Part shown: piece by piece, positions 26,863-36,172 of the stretch
How the letters are laid out: each line of letters begins with the position of its first letter
Position numbering within the stretch: position 1 is the first letter of the stretch
Source: Loktanella sp. D2R18
GTDB taxonomy: Bacteria; Pseudomonadota; Alphaproteobacteria; Rhodobacterales; Rhodobacteraceae
Direction: 5' to 3'
Assembly: GCF_003318235.1 (NCBI RefSeq)
Contig: NZ_QOCG01000014.1
Coordinates: 21,506 to 85,505 of the forward strand
Length of the DNA: 64,000 nt
The notes under the pieces: generated by a model
The model's input: only the letters and a program-made list of their open reading frames with translations
Told to the model about the DNA's origin: nothing
Database searches by the model: none
Program-made: the position numbers and the translations under genes

Positions 26863-28182
26863 ATGATTTTCCGTTGGCTCAAAACCTATATGCCGCGCGG
26901 CATCTATGCGCGCGCTGCCCTGATCTTGATTTTGCCAGTTTTGCTACTGCAATTGTTGATTTCCGTCGTCTTTATTCAGCGCCACTTTGAAGGCGTAACA
27001 CAGTTAATGACAAGCGCAGAAATTATCGACCTCGACTATATGATTGAAAGTGTGAACGCCGCGCCTGATATTGAGGCGGCGGGTGAGGTTGCTGGCCGTA
27101 TTGGCATGGCCCTGCAAATTGCTGCCGTGTTTTCCGCCAATGATATCCCGTCACAAGACCAAATACCCTTTGTTGATCTCACCGGAAGTTCGGTCATCGC
27201 GACGCTGCGGAACCGCATTGATCCGATTTTAGCAGTATCACTGGCGGATCGCCGCGTCGTGGTCATATGGATTGAAACGCGGCACGGGCCGCTGCGGTTC
27301 GAGTTTAGCAGGCGGCGGGTGTCTGCCTCAAACCCGCACCAACTACTGGTAATCATGGTTGTGATGGGCGCATTTATGACTGCGATTGCATTTATCTTTT
27401 TACGCAACCAGCTCCGCCCGATCAAACGCATGGCAAAAGTCGCGACCGATTATGGGCGTGGACGGATCACCAATTTCACCCCCACCGGCGCCGTTGAAGT
27501 GCGCGCGGCGGGGACGGCATTTCTTGATATGCGCAACCGGCTAGAACGCCAAATCCAAAGTCGCACCTTGATGCTTTCGGGGGTCAGTCATGATTTGCGC
27601 ACCCCGCTCACGCGTATGCGGCTTGGCCTGTCGTTCTTAGACGAAGAAGACGCCGCACCGCTGATTGAAGATGTCGACGAGATGCAGCGCCTATTGGATG
27701 CGTTTTTGGACTTTGCGCGCAGTGATGCCAGTGACGAAATCGCGCATACAGCGCCGGGTGACATCGTGCGCGGTGTGCTTGCCAGTCACAAACGCATGGG
27801 CGATGCGCTGACCCTTGACCGCATCGAAGGCGGCGATATCCCCGTTCCGCTGCGCCCAACCGCAATCCGGCGTGCCTTGGATAATCTTGTGGGCAACGCC
27901 CTGCGCTATGGCGATCGCGCACAAATCGGCGTGAGCGTCACAGATCGCGCAGTCCGGTTTTGGGTCGCTGACGATGGCCCCGGCATTCCGCCTGAACAAT
28001 ATGACAACGCGATGAGCCCCTTTGTTCGGCTTGACCCTGCCCGCAACCAGGACAAAGGCAGTGGCGTAGGTTTGGGCCTTTCGATTGTTGCCGATATTGC
28101 ACGCACCCATGGCGGTGTCCTACGGCTAAGCCGTTGTGAAAACCTTGGCGGGCTGAAGGCCGAATTGGTCATCGGTAGGTAG
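26863..28182 (+). CDS. EnvZ-like sensor histidine kinase
   Basis: The 439-residue inner-membrane kinase has two transmembrane segments (about residues 17-39 and 161-181) around a periplasmic domain, a HAMP region, the H-box GVSHDLRTPLTRMRLGL with phospho-acceptor His243, and the catalytic boxes DNLVGNALRYGD, DDGPGIPPEQ and GSGVGLGLSIVADI. It resembles the EnvZ osmosensor type. No response regulator gene is adjacent, so its partner is encoded elsewhere. A convergent hairpin follows it. Confidence 0.9.
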   Translation: MIFRWLKTYMPRGIYARAALILILPVLLLQLLISVVFIQRHFEGVTQLMTSAEIIDLDYMIESVNAAPDIEAAGEVAGRIGMALQIAAVFSANDIPSQDQIPFVDLTGSSVIATLRNRIDPILAVSLADRRVVVIWIETRHGPLRFEFSRRRVSASNPHQLLVIMVVMGAFMTAIAFIFLRNQLRPIKRMAKVATDYGRGRITNFTPTGAVEVRAAGTAFLDMRNRLERQIQSRTLMLSGVSHDLRTPLTRMRLGLSFLDEEDAAPLIEDVDEMQRLLDAFLDFARSDASDEIAHTAPGDIVRGVLASHKRMGDALTLDRIEGGDIPVPLRPTAIRRALDNLVGNALRYGDRAQIGVSVTDRAVRFWVADDGPGIPPEQYDNAMSPFVRLDPARNQDKGSGVGLGLSIVADIARTHGGVLRLSRCENLGGLKAELVIGR

Positions 28183-28190
28183 CGGGGTAT

Positions 28191-28210
28191 GGGGCCGCTT
28201 CCACGGCCCC
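28191..28210. terminator. convergent-gene hairpin
   Basis: GGGGCCG and CGGCCCC form a perfect 7-bp stem with a 6-base loop in the 33 bp between the kinase stop and the end of the transglutaminase gene. No T-run follows, so it is a weak terminator in either direction. Confidence 0.5.
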
Positions 28211-28215
28211 TAAAG

Positions 28216-31200
28216 TCAGGTAAACCGTAGATCCAACGTCCAAAACTGATGCGTGTTCTCGCGCGGGCGGATCGGCGTGAAGCGTTCTGGCGTGTGCTGC
28301 CCGGGTACGAAACGTACACGGCGTCTGCCTTCGGCCTCGAGCTCATTCACGGGACGGGTTTCATGTGCCCGCCCGCCTTGGTGCGCGACATGATAGGTCA
28401 GCCCGCCAACAGAGCGCCCAATCGTTTTATCATAAAGATCGAACACAAGCGGCGCATGAGCCGGAATTGTCGGATGCAGCGATGACCAAGGTTGCCAACT
28501 GCGGAACCGAATCCCCGCCCCGCGCATGTCAGCCCCGTAATCACGTAAGGGCACTTCGACCTGATTACAGGTCAAAATATAGCGATCAGACCATTGGCCC
28601 GCGACAGTAATCTCAACACGCTCAAGGGAGCTATCGACATAGCGCGACGTACCGCCGGCGCTGCTTTCTTCGCCCAAGACCAGCCAAGGCTCGATTGCAT
28701 TGCGCAGGCTGAGGGTAAGCCCTTCGACCTCGGTGGTGCCGACTTCGGGGAAGCGGAATTCAAACTGCGCATCATACCAATCAGGGCGGAACTCAAACCC
28801 GTGGGCCTGCGTCAGATCAGCAAGCACCTCTTGGAAATCATCCCAAACATGATGCGGCAATAGGTGCTTATCATGCAGATCGCTGTCCCAATCGATCAGC
28901 GGTTCTGTATAGGGCGTGTCCCAGAACCACGCCAAAAGCGCGCGAATGATCAGCCCCTGCGCCATCGACATTTGCCAATGCGGCGGCATTTCAAACCCGC
29001 GAAACTCCACCAGCCCCAAACGCCCTGTTGGGCTATCGGGAGAGAACATTTTGTCGATACAGATTTCTGCGCGGTGCGTATTGCCGGTCAAATCCGTCAG
29101 CAAATGCCGCAAGATCCGGTCAGACAACCAAGGGAACCCCTGCCCGCTGTCTTGCATCCGCTGCAATTCTGAAAGCGCGATTTCCATTTCATAGACATTG
29201 CCAGACCTGCCTTCGTCAAATCGCGGCGCCTGCGATGTGGGCCCAATAAAAGTGCCCGAAAACAGATAGGAAAGCGACGGGTGCCGCTGCCAATAGCGCA
29301 CGACAGAGGCCGCAAGATCAGGGCGGCGCAAAAACGGGCTGTCGGCAGCAGTTTGCCCGCCAACAACGATATGATTGCCCCCGCCAGAGCCGGTCAACCG
29401 CCCATCAACCATGAAGGTAAAACTGTCCAATTCGCATTGGCGCGCTTCTTCATACAGCGCCTCTGTAATGTCGCGCAGCCCATTCCAATTGCTGGCCGGG
29501 TGAATGTTGATCTCGATCACGCCGGGATCTGGGGTGACGCGAATGACGTTGATTGACGGATCACGTGGTGGTTCGTAACCTTCGATCCGCACGGTCAGCC
29601 CCATGTCTTTGGCGGTATCTTCGGCGGCTTCGACCAGATCAAGATATTCATCAGCTGATCCAGTGGGCGGCATAAAGACGTGCAAAATCCCTGCGCGGAC
29701 TTCAACAGTCAGCGCGGTGCGGATGGGTGTGCCTTCTTCCCAGAACGTCTGACCACCCGCTATCCAGTCGTCAGAGCTGCCGACGTCGCGCAACCAATGA
29801 TTTGCGTCATAATCTTGTGCCGGCCCGGTCGCGCCACCAGATGCGGCCTGCATAACCTGCCGCGCGGGCAGCGGTGGGCGTCGTGTCATCGGATCGCGGA
29901 CAAACGGTTTATCCACGCGGTGGCGTTTCCCTTGTTTGTTGCGTTCATTCTTGCGCAATGTTGCAAGCGGCAAACGCAGCCCTGCGGGGCTATCGCCGGG
30001 CGTCAAAAACAGCTTACCGCGCCGCGTCGTCCAGCGTTCAGACGCCCATTTGAACCGACGATGCGACGATGCCTTTGCCTGCGCAAGTTGTAGCGGGATC
30101 GCAAAGCTAGATGGTTTATCTAAGCCATTGTTCATCATACGGATAAGACGCGCACGTTCTTGCGGGTCTGACAATTCACTGTCTTCGGCGGTCACATTTT
30201 CAGGTAAAAGCGCCTCTGTCCCCATGAAATGCAGCGGATCTTCGTAGATTTCATGAACATACTCATCATCGAACCCAAGGTTCTCTGCGAGCTTTGACGC
30301 AAAATCGCTGGCTGTTTCCGATGTGGCGGTGCCTGTGCCCTCTTTCGCGATCAAATCAACATCAGACCAAAGCGGTAGCCCGTCGCCGCGCCAAATGATC
30401 GAATAGGCCCATCGCGGCAATGCTTCGCCGGGATACCACTTGCCTTGTCCGTGGTGCAAAATACCATGCGGCGCGAACCGTTTGTGCAAACGACGCAGTA
30501 ATTCATCGGCGTGTTGTTGTTTGGTCGGGCCGACCGCATCCGTTGTCCATTCAGCCCCATCACGATCATGCGCCGATATAAAGGTCGGCTCGCCCCCCAT
30601 GGTCAGCCGCATATCTTGCGCCTTGAGCTTGGTCTCAATGGTTTGGCCCGCCTGGTCGATTTCAGACCATTGATCCGGCGACAAAGGCCGCGTGACACGT
30701 GGGGGCTCTGCAATCCGTTGCACAGACATTTCAAAGCCGAACGTAACTTCGGCCATGTCGTGTGCGCCGGTAATCGCAGCAGCCGAACTTGGCTCAGGCG
30801 TGCAAGCCACGGGAATATGGCCTTCACTCGCAAACAGCCCTGACGTCGGATCCATTCCGACCCAGCCCGCGCCGGGCAGGTACACCTCTGTCCAGGCGTG
30901 CAGGTCGGTGAAATCTTCGGTTGGGCCGGACGGTCCCGAAATCGGTTTTTGGTCTGCAGTTAACTGGATCAGGTAGCCCGACACAAATCGCGCCGCATAG
31001 CCAAGGCTCCGAAACAGCGCGACCAACAACCATGCGCTATCACGGCATGACCCAAGCGCCTTCTTGATCGTTTCAGTTGGCGATTGCACGCCCGGTTCCA
31101 TACGAATGGTATAGGCGACCGCATCAGCTACATATTGATTGATCGCCACCAACCAGTTGTTTGTCTGGCCCGTTTGAGGCGGCGCATTTGCCACGAATTC

Positions 31201-31584
31201 ATCAAATATTGCCCCGCGCGCGATTTTTTTAAGGTACGGGCGCAAATCACGGGCCAACGCTTTATCATACAAAAACGGCACTTCTTCGGCGCTGGCATCA
31301 AGAAAGAAGTCAAATGGGTTAATCGCCACCATATCCGCAACCAGATCAACGGTCACCGATAGTTCACGCGTGGGTTCGGTAAACACGGTCCGGGCCTGCC
31401 AGTTTGAAAATGCGTCTTGCTGCCAGTTCAAGAAATGCGTTTTTGGCTCTACCGTTAGACTATAACTCAGGATCGGTGTGCGCGTATGCGGGGTTGGGCG
31501 AAGCCGAACAATATGCGGTGCGAGGGTGACCAATCGATCATAAGTGTAGGTTGTTTTATGTGAAAGTGCCACTTTTATAGACAT
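28216..31584 (-). CDS. transglutaminase-like / DUF2126 protein
   Basis: The 1122-residue protein begins with a beta-rich transglutaminase N-terminal region, then a papain-like transglutaminase core with the triad Cys180 (GSCRDSAWLL), His229 (DLHAWTEVY) and Asp245 (GMDPTSG). A very long DUF2126 region follows from about residue 300 (LTMGGEPTF near its start, GGGNHIVVGG later). Members are thought to be peptidases or amide-forming enzymes; the reaction is not known. It is divergent from genes for a circularly permuted ATP-grasp protein, an alpha-E protein and Anbu, a grouping that recurs in many bacteria, so the four probably work on one substrate. Confidence 0.9.
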   Translation of the reverse strand: MSIKVALSHKTTYTYDRLVTLAPHIVRLRPTPHTRTPILSYSLTVEPKTHFLNWQQDAFSNWQARTVFTEPTRELSVTVDLVADMVAINPFDFFLDASAEEVPFLYDKALARDLRPYLKKIARGAIFDEFVANAPPQTGQTNNWLVAINQYVADAVAYTIRMEPGVQSPTETIKKALGSCRDSAWLLVALFRSLGYAARFVSGYLIQLTADQKPISGPSGPTEDFTDLHAWTEVYLPGAGWVGMDPTSGLFASEGHIPVACTPEPSSAAAITGAHDMAEVTFGFEMSVQRIAEPPRVTRPLSPDQWSEIDQAGQTIETKLKAQDMRLTMGGEPTFISAHDRDGAEWTTDAVGPTKQQHADELLRRLHKRFAPHGILHHGQGKWYPGEALPRWAYSIIWRGDGLPLWSDVDLIAKEGTGTATSETASDFASKLAENLGFDDEYVHEIYEDPLHFMGTEALLPENVTAEDSELSDPQERARLIRMMNNGLDKPSSFAIPLQLAQAKASSHRRFKWASERWTTRRGKLFLTPGDSPAGLRLPLATLRKNERNKQGKRHRVDKPFVRDPMTRRPPLPARQVMQAASGGATGPAQDYDANHWLRDVGSSDDWIAGGQTFWEEGTPIRTALTVEVRAGILHVFMPPTGSADEYLDLVEAAEDTAKDMGLTVRIEGYEPPRDPSINVIRVTPDPGVIEINIHPASNWNGLRDITEALYEEARQCELDSFTFMVDGRLTGSGGGNHIVVGGQTAADSPFLRRPDLAASVVRYWQRHPSLSYLFSGTFIGPTSQAPRFDEGRSGNVYEMEIALSELQRMQDSGQGFPWLSDRILRHLLTDLTGNTHRAEICIDKMFSPDSPTGRLGLVEFRGFEMPPHWQMSMAQGLIIRALLAWFWDTPYTEPLIDWDSDLHDKHLLPHHVWDDFQEVLADLTQAHGFEFRPDWYDAQFEFRFPEVGTTEVEGLTLSLRNAIEPWLVLGEESSAGGTSRYVDSSLERVEITVAGQWSDRYILTCNQVEVPLRDYGADMRGAGIRFRSWQPWSSLHPTIPAHAPLVFDLYDKTIGRSVGGLTYHVAHQGGRAHETRPVNELEAEGRRRVRFVPGQHTPERFTPIRPRENTHQFWTLDLRFT

Positions 31585-31724
31585 GTGTGAACTATTTCCT
31601 CGCTAAACGCCGCAATGGGCTTGGTTTCGACTATTAGATGTTATTTCCTGAACGATGAAAACAGTTAGGCGCTTTTCCAAGCCGCAACAAAGGTCAAATG
31701 CACAAAAAAACGTCAGGAAGTAGT

Positions 31725-33143
31725 ATGTATAATGAGATGTTTCGCGGATCGGGCCTGCGTGACGAATACGCAGTGATCGATGCGTGGTTAAAAAAACACG
31801 GTCCAACGGCGCTTTTGGATCGTCAGGCAGAAGCCGAAGAAATGTTCCGCCGCATCGGCATTACTTTCGCCGTTTATACCGAAGGCAGCGATCCTGACAG
31901 ACTGATCCCATTTGATATGGTGCCGCGTGTTTTCAATGAAAAAGAATGGTCAATTGTCGAACGCGGGTCGATCCAGCGCGCCAAAGCACTGAACTGCTTT
32001 ATTGCCGACGTGTACGGCGACCGGAATATCGTGAAAGAAGGGATCATGCCCGAAGCGATGATCCTCAACAATCCTGCCTATATTAAACAGATGAATGGCT
32101 ACCGCCCGCCCAACGATATTTGGTCGCATATCATTGGTGTTGATATTGTCCGCACCGAGGAAGACAAATTCTTTGTTCTCGAAGACAATTGCCGCACCCC
32201 TTCGGGCGTCTCTTATGTATTGCAGAACCGCGAGGTGATGCATCGCATGTTCCCTGACCTTTTCGAAGGTGGGCGCGTGCGTCCTGTCGATGGCTACGGC
32301 GAACTATTAGCGGCGGCGATGCAGGATTGTGCACCTGCAAACTGCCCCGGCAAACCCACCCTCGCGCTCTTGACCCCCGGACAATATAACTCAGCCTATT
32401 ACGAACACTACTTTTTGGCCGACCTTATGGGGATTGATCTGGTCGAAGGGTCAGATTTGTTCGTTGATAATGACATTGTATATATGCGCACAACAAACGG
32501 CCCCCAACGTGTGGACGTGCTGTATCGCAGGCTGGACGATGAATTTATGGACCCCGAGGTGTTCTTTGAGGGCAGCACTCTTGGTGTACCTGGAATTATT
32601 CGCGCGATGAAAGCGGGCAATCTCACAATGGTTAATGCTCCAGGCACAGGCATCGCCGATGATAAATCTGTCTATACCTATGTCCCTGAAATGATCCGGT
32701 TCTATCTGAACGAGGAGCCGATCATCGAAAACGTAACCACATATTGTTGCGAACGCCCGGATGAGCTAGCCTATGTTCTGGAACATTTATCAGAACTCGT
32801 CGTTAAAGAGGTCCACGGGTCAGGTGGCTACGGGATGCTGATCGGCCCAACGTCAACGGCCGCGCAAGTCGAAGAATTTCGCGCCAAACTTATCGCGCGT
32901 CCCAACAACTATATTGCACAACCGACGCTCGCATTGTCGACATCGCCGATCTTGACGCCTGACGGTATGTCGCCGCGCCATGTTGACCTGCGGCCATTTG
33001 TGATTTCGGGCAACCAAACATCGCTTATTCCAAGCGGGTTAACCCGTGTTGCCCTGCAAGACGGATCGCTCGTGGTGAATTCAAGCCAAGGCGGTGGCGT
33101 CAAAGATACATGGGTATTATCAGATCGGACATCACATGCTTAG
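31725..33143 (+). CDS. circularly permuted ATP-grasp type 2 protein
   Basis: The 472-residue protein belongs to the circularly permuted ATP-grasp (DUF404/DUF407) family: GSIQRAKALNCFIADVYGDR-like start region, then VLEDNCRTPSGVSYVL for metal and nucleotide binding, LLTPGQYNSAYYEH and VVKEVHGSGGYGML for the ATP-grasp lid. Such folds make peptide-like bonds with ATP. The ATG at 31725 is preceded by AGGAAG at a good distance and is preferred to 31698. The end overlaps the alpha-E gene by 8 bp, so they are translationally coupled. Confidence 0.9.
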   Translation: MYNEMFRGSGLRDEYAVIDAWLKKHGPTALLDRQAEAEEMFRRIGITFAVYTEGSDPDRLIPFDMVPRVFNEKEWSIVERGSIQRAKALNCFIADVYGDRNIVKEGIMPEAMILNNPAYIKQMNGYRPPNDIWSHIIGVDIVRTEEDKFFVLEDNCRTPSGVSYVLQNREVMHRMFPDLFEGGRVRPVDGYGELLAAAMQDCAPANCPGKPTLALLTPGQYNSAYYEHYFLADLMGIDLVEGSDLFVDNDIVYMRTTNGPQRVDVLYRRLDDEFMDPEVFFEGSTLGVPGIIRAMKAGNLTMVNAPGTGIADDKSVYTYVPEMIRFYLNEEPIIENVTTYCCERPDELAYVLEHLSELVVKEVHGSGGYGMLIGPTSTAAQVEEFRAKLIARPNNYIAQPTLALSTSPILTPDGMSPRHVDLRPFVISGNQTSLIPSGLTRVALQDGSLVVNSSQGGGVKDTWVLSDRTSHA

Positions 33144-34107
33144 TCGGACCGCAGAAGGGCTTTTTTGGATGTCGCGCTATGTGGAGCGCATGGATAACAC
33201 AGCGCGGCTTTTAGATGCCGGGCGCAGGTTGGACGCATTACCTCGTCAAGATGGGGCCACATCGAGCGAATGGACATCAATCGTGATCGCATCGGGATGT
33301 TCGGACAGCTTTCCAGACGATCCGGAATCCGCAACATCAACCACGGTCCGTGAACATCTTGTCCGCGACGAAACAAACCCATCGTCCATCGTGTCTTGTA
33401 TTCTTGCAGCACGACAAAATGCCAAAGCCGTGCGCCCGTCACTGACCTCTGAAGTTTGGGAAGCGATCAACCAGACACAATCAGAGTTGAAAAAACATCT
33501 TCACAACGAATTTGACCGCAAAAACCTGAACGCATTTTTAGACTGGGCACATGGCCGGGCCGCGTTGATCATCGGGTCGGTCTTAGGCACAATGATGCGC
33601 GATGATCGCTATGGGTTTGTGCAAATCGGGAAATGGTTTGAACGGGCTGACGCGACGGCGCGCCTCTTGGATGTCAAATACCATGTTCTTCTACCCAAAG
33701 TCGCCGATGTCGGTGGTGGGTTCGATTATCTGCAATGGCTTCAAATTTTGCGAGCTGCCAATTCTGCGACAGCATTTCGGCACGCCTATGGGCGTAGCCC
33801 AGATGCAGAAGGTGTGGTTGATCTTTTGGTGCTCAACCCACAAAGCCCAAGATCCTTACGGACCGCACTCGAACAACTCGACTTTGAATTGACGTCATTA
33901 ACCAAAGGCAATGTAGGGCTTCAGCAAAAGTTGCTGGCCCAGGTTAAATTGCAAAGTCGGGCGATTGATCAACTTGCACTCGAAGATATTTTTGCCCGTG
34001 GGTTACACGAATGGTTAACAAACTTTATATTGGAAACCAATAACTTAGCGCGCATGACAGCTGTGGCGTTCGGGTTTGGCGCGATCCCGGAGCCTGACGC
34101 TTCATAA
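33136..34107 (+). CDS. alpha-E domain protein (DUF403)
   Basis: The 323-residue, mainly helical protein starts MLSRTAEGLFWMSRYVERMDN-like with TARLLD following, the marker of the alpha-E family, and repeats the theme in QIGKWFERADATARLLD. The family always travels with the ATP-grasp partner and often with a transglutaminase; its activity is unknown. The start at 33136 lies within the last codons of the ATP-grasp gene. Confidence 0.9.
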   Translation: MLSRTAEGLFWMSRYVERMDNTARLLDAGRRLDALPRQDGATSSEWTSIVIASGCSDSFPDDPESATSTTVREHLVRDETNPSSIVSCILAARQNAKAVRPSLTSEVWEAINQTQSELKKHLHNEFDRKNLNAFLDWAHGRAALIIGSVLGTMMRDDRYGFVQIGKWFERADATARLLDVKYHVLLPKVADVGGGFDYLQWLQILRAANSATAFRHAYGRSPDAEGVVDLLVLNPQSPRSLRTALEQLDFELTSLTKGNVGLQQKLLAQVKLQSRAIDQLALEDIFARGLHEWLTNFILETNNLARMTAVAFGFGAIPEPDAS

Positions 34108-34208
34108 AAAATTTGTGAATTCGTTGTATCGTTTACATCGATCAACTTGCGACACGTGTCCAGATGCCTCATAGAACGGCTCTGAACGTTTCTCTACTGG
34201 AGCAAAAA

Positions 34209-34970
34209 ATGACGTATTGCGTCGCAATCAAACTTGATGCCGGGATGGTATTTCTATCGGACACACGCACAAACGCGGGTCTCGATAACATTGCCAAGTT
34301 CAAAAAGATGTTCACTTGGGAAGTTCCGGGTGACCGTTGCATCACGTTGATGACCGCAGGCAACCTTGCGATTACGCAAGCCGTGATTTCGCTGCTGCAA
34401 GAAAATATCGACCACCCGGAAAATGGCTTAGAAACAATTCTTTCTGCGCCTTCAATGTTTCGGATCGCGGAACTTGTTGGTGATGCGATGCAAGTTGTGC
34501 AAACCCGCTATGGCCCCGGCATGACGCAAACCGGTGAAAGCACCATGAGCTCAATCCTTGTCGGCGGGCAACGCGCAGGCGGTGCCCCGCGTTTGTTCCA
34601 CGTCTACACGGCTGGCAATTTTATAGAAGCAACGGCTGAGACACCCTATTTCCAAATCGGCGAACATAAGTACGGTAAACCGATCCTAGACCGGATCATT
34701 ACGCCCGAAACTCCACTGGATGTTTCGGTGACCGCTGCCCTTCTTTCAATGGACTCAACCTTGCGTTCAAACCTTTCGGTTGGCATGCCTTTGGATCTTT
34801 CGGTGCTTGAGACTGACAAATTGCAATTTTCGCAAAACCGCCGCATTTCCAAGCAGGACCCTGACTATCAACGGCTGTCTGTTGGTTGGTCCACAGCGCT
34901 GCGCAATGCCTTTGATGAAGTGATGCATTTAAACGTCCAACAACAGCAAAGCCAAAGCCAGAAAGTATGA
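34209..34970 (+). CDS. proteasome-like peptidase Anbu
   Basis: The 253-residue protein is an Ntn-hydrolase of the Anbu type, an ancestral beta-subunit relative of the proteasome. With the start at 34209 the sequence is MTYCVAIKLDAGMVFLSDTR, and removal of Met would expose the nucleophile Thr1; the aspartate of LSDTRTNAG is at mature position 17, and a lysine pair (FKKMF) is near the Lys33 position. TGGAGC lies upstream. An upstream ATG at 34164 would bury the threonine and is rejected. Anbu assembles as open-helical rings in characterised species; the substrate here is unknown. It follows alpha-E by about 100 bp. Confidence 0.9.
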   Translation: MTYCVAIKLDAGMVFLSDTRTNAGLDNIAKFKKMFTWEVPGDRCITLMTAGNLAITQAVISLLQENIDHPENGLETILSAPSMFRIAELVGDAMQVVQTRYGPGMTQTGESTMSSILVGGQRAGGAPRLFHVYTAGNFIEATAETPYFQIGEHKYGKPILDRIITPETPLDVSVTAALLSMDSTLRSNLSVGMPLDLSVLETDKLQFSQNRRISKQDPDYQRLSVGWSTALRNAFDEVMHLNVQQQQSQSQKV

Positions 34971-34971
34971 C

Positions 34972-35006
34972 ACATCAGCAGCGGGCAACTGTGTCGCTGC
35001 TGCGTG
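34972..35006 (+). terminator. hairpin downstream of Anbu gene
   Basis: CAGCAGCG (34976-34983) pairs with CGCTGCTG (34995-35002), and ACAC/GTGT flanks extend the stem past a small bulge. There is no T-run, so termination is plausible but not sure. The remaining 190 bp up to the next gene show no coding region. Confidence 0.45.
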
Positions 35007-35199
35007 TTGATGCATAAGGTCCGCTCAAAACAACATGGCTTGTGCTCGCACATCTGTGCCTTTTCTCTCGTGCTCTTCTCCCTACCCCCACGCGTTAATA
35101 AACTGACCCCAAAGGGCGTAAATCTTTTGCTTCACATCGTTCTCCGCATCGCGCAAACCTTTGGTGACGCGCGTAATAAACCAATCGGGGAACGAATAT

Positions 35200-36168
35200 A
35201 TGAAAATGGGATTTGTGGGACTAGGCAATGTCGGCGGTAAACTTGCCGGAAGCCTTTTGCGGAATGGATTTGACCTCACGGTTTTGGATCTAAATCCTGA
35301 TCTCGTTGCGGATTTTGTCGAAAAAGGTGCAAAAGCCGCACAAAGCCCTGCCGAACTCATGCGCGATTGCGATGCGGTGATCACCTGTTTGCCGTCACCA
35401 GCGGCCTGCGCCACAGTGGTCGAAGCAATGTTGCCCGAAGTAAATGACACGAAAATCTGGATGGAAATGTCCACTACCGAAGTGTCCGAGGTCAAACGCC
35501 TTGCGGAATTGGTTGCACAAAAAGGCGGATCAGCGATTGAATGCCCTGTATCGGGCGGGTGCCATCGCGCCGACACCGGTAATATTTCGATCTTTGCAGG
35601 CTGCGACCGGCCCACATTTGAACGGATGCTGCCAATTCTAACAACTCTTGGGCGCCGGGTTTTGCACACAGGCGAAATCGGGTCAGCATCGACCCTCAAG
35701 GTCATGACAAACTACCTTGCGACCGCAAATTTGCTGACCTGCTGTGAAGCATTGGTGACAATGAAAGCCGCAGGTATTGACCTTAACACGACCTATGAAG
35801 CGATGAAGATCAGCTCGGGCACGTCATTTGTACATGAAACCGAAAGTCAGGTTATCTTGAACGGATCGCGCGATATTTCGTTCACGATGGACCTTGTAAA
35901 AAAAGACATCGGCCTGTTTCAAAAGCTAGCCGAAGACGCCAATATTCCGTTGGAAATCAGCCCTTTGATGGTGCAAATTTTCGACGATGGAATCGCGAAA
36001 TACGGCGACCGCGAACTGTCACCAAATATTATTCGTCGCCTCGAAGACGCGACGGGTTTGGATGTGACTGCGCCGGGATTCCCGCTGGAACTGACGGACG
36101 ATGAACCAGAAGAACAAGGCTACGAAGTTATACCAACAGGGTTAAGCAAACCCGTTTTAGCGGAGTGA
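35200..36168 (+). CDS. 3-hydroxyisobutyrate dehydrogenase-like oxidoreductase
   Basis: The 322-residue NAD(P)-dependent enzyme is a beta-hydroxyacid dehydrogenase: Rossmann motif GFVGLGNVGGKLAGSL at the start, CPVSGGCHRADTGNISI for substrate binding, and KVMTNYLATANLL with the catalytic lysine. The C terminus is longer than usual. Family members oxidise tartronate semialdehyde, hydroxyisobutyrate, threonate and similar acids. The next gene is a class II aldolase, a pairing seen in acid-sugar pathways. The start at 35200 follows GGGGAACG. Confidence 0.88.
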   Translation: MKMGFVGLGNVGGKLAGSLLRNGFDLTVLDLNPDLVADFVEKGAKAAQSPAELMRDCDAVITCLPSPAACATVVEAMLPEVNDTKIWMEMSTTEVSEVKRLAELVAQKGGSAIECPVSGGCHRADTGNISIFAGCDRPTFERMLPILTTLGRRVLHTGEIGSASTLKVMTNYLATANLLTCCEALVTMKAAGIDLNTTYEAMKISSGTSFVHETESQVILNGSRDISFTMDLVKKDIGLFQKLAEDANIPLEISPLMVQIFDDGIAKYGDRELSPNIIRRLEDATGLDVTAPGFPLELTDDEPEEQGYEVIPTGLSKPVLAE

Positions 36169-36172
36169 TTAG

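Noticed and set aside
35082..35705. 207-codon minus-strand ORF
   Set aside because: It is a shadow of the beta-hydroxyacid dehydrogenase gene, whose Rossmann and catalytic motifs are on the plus strand.
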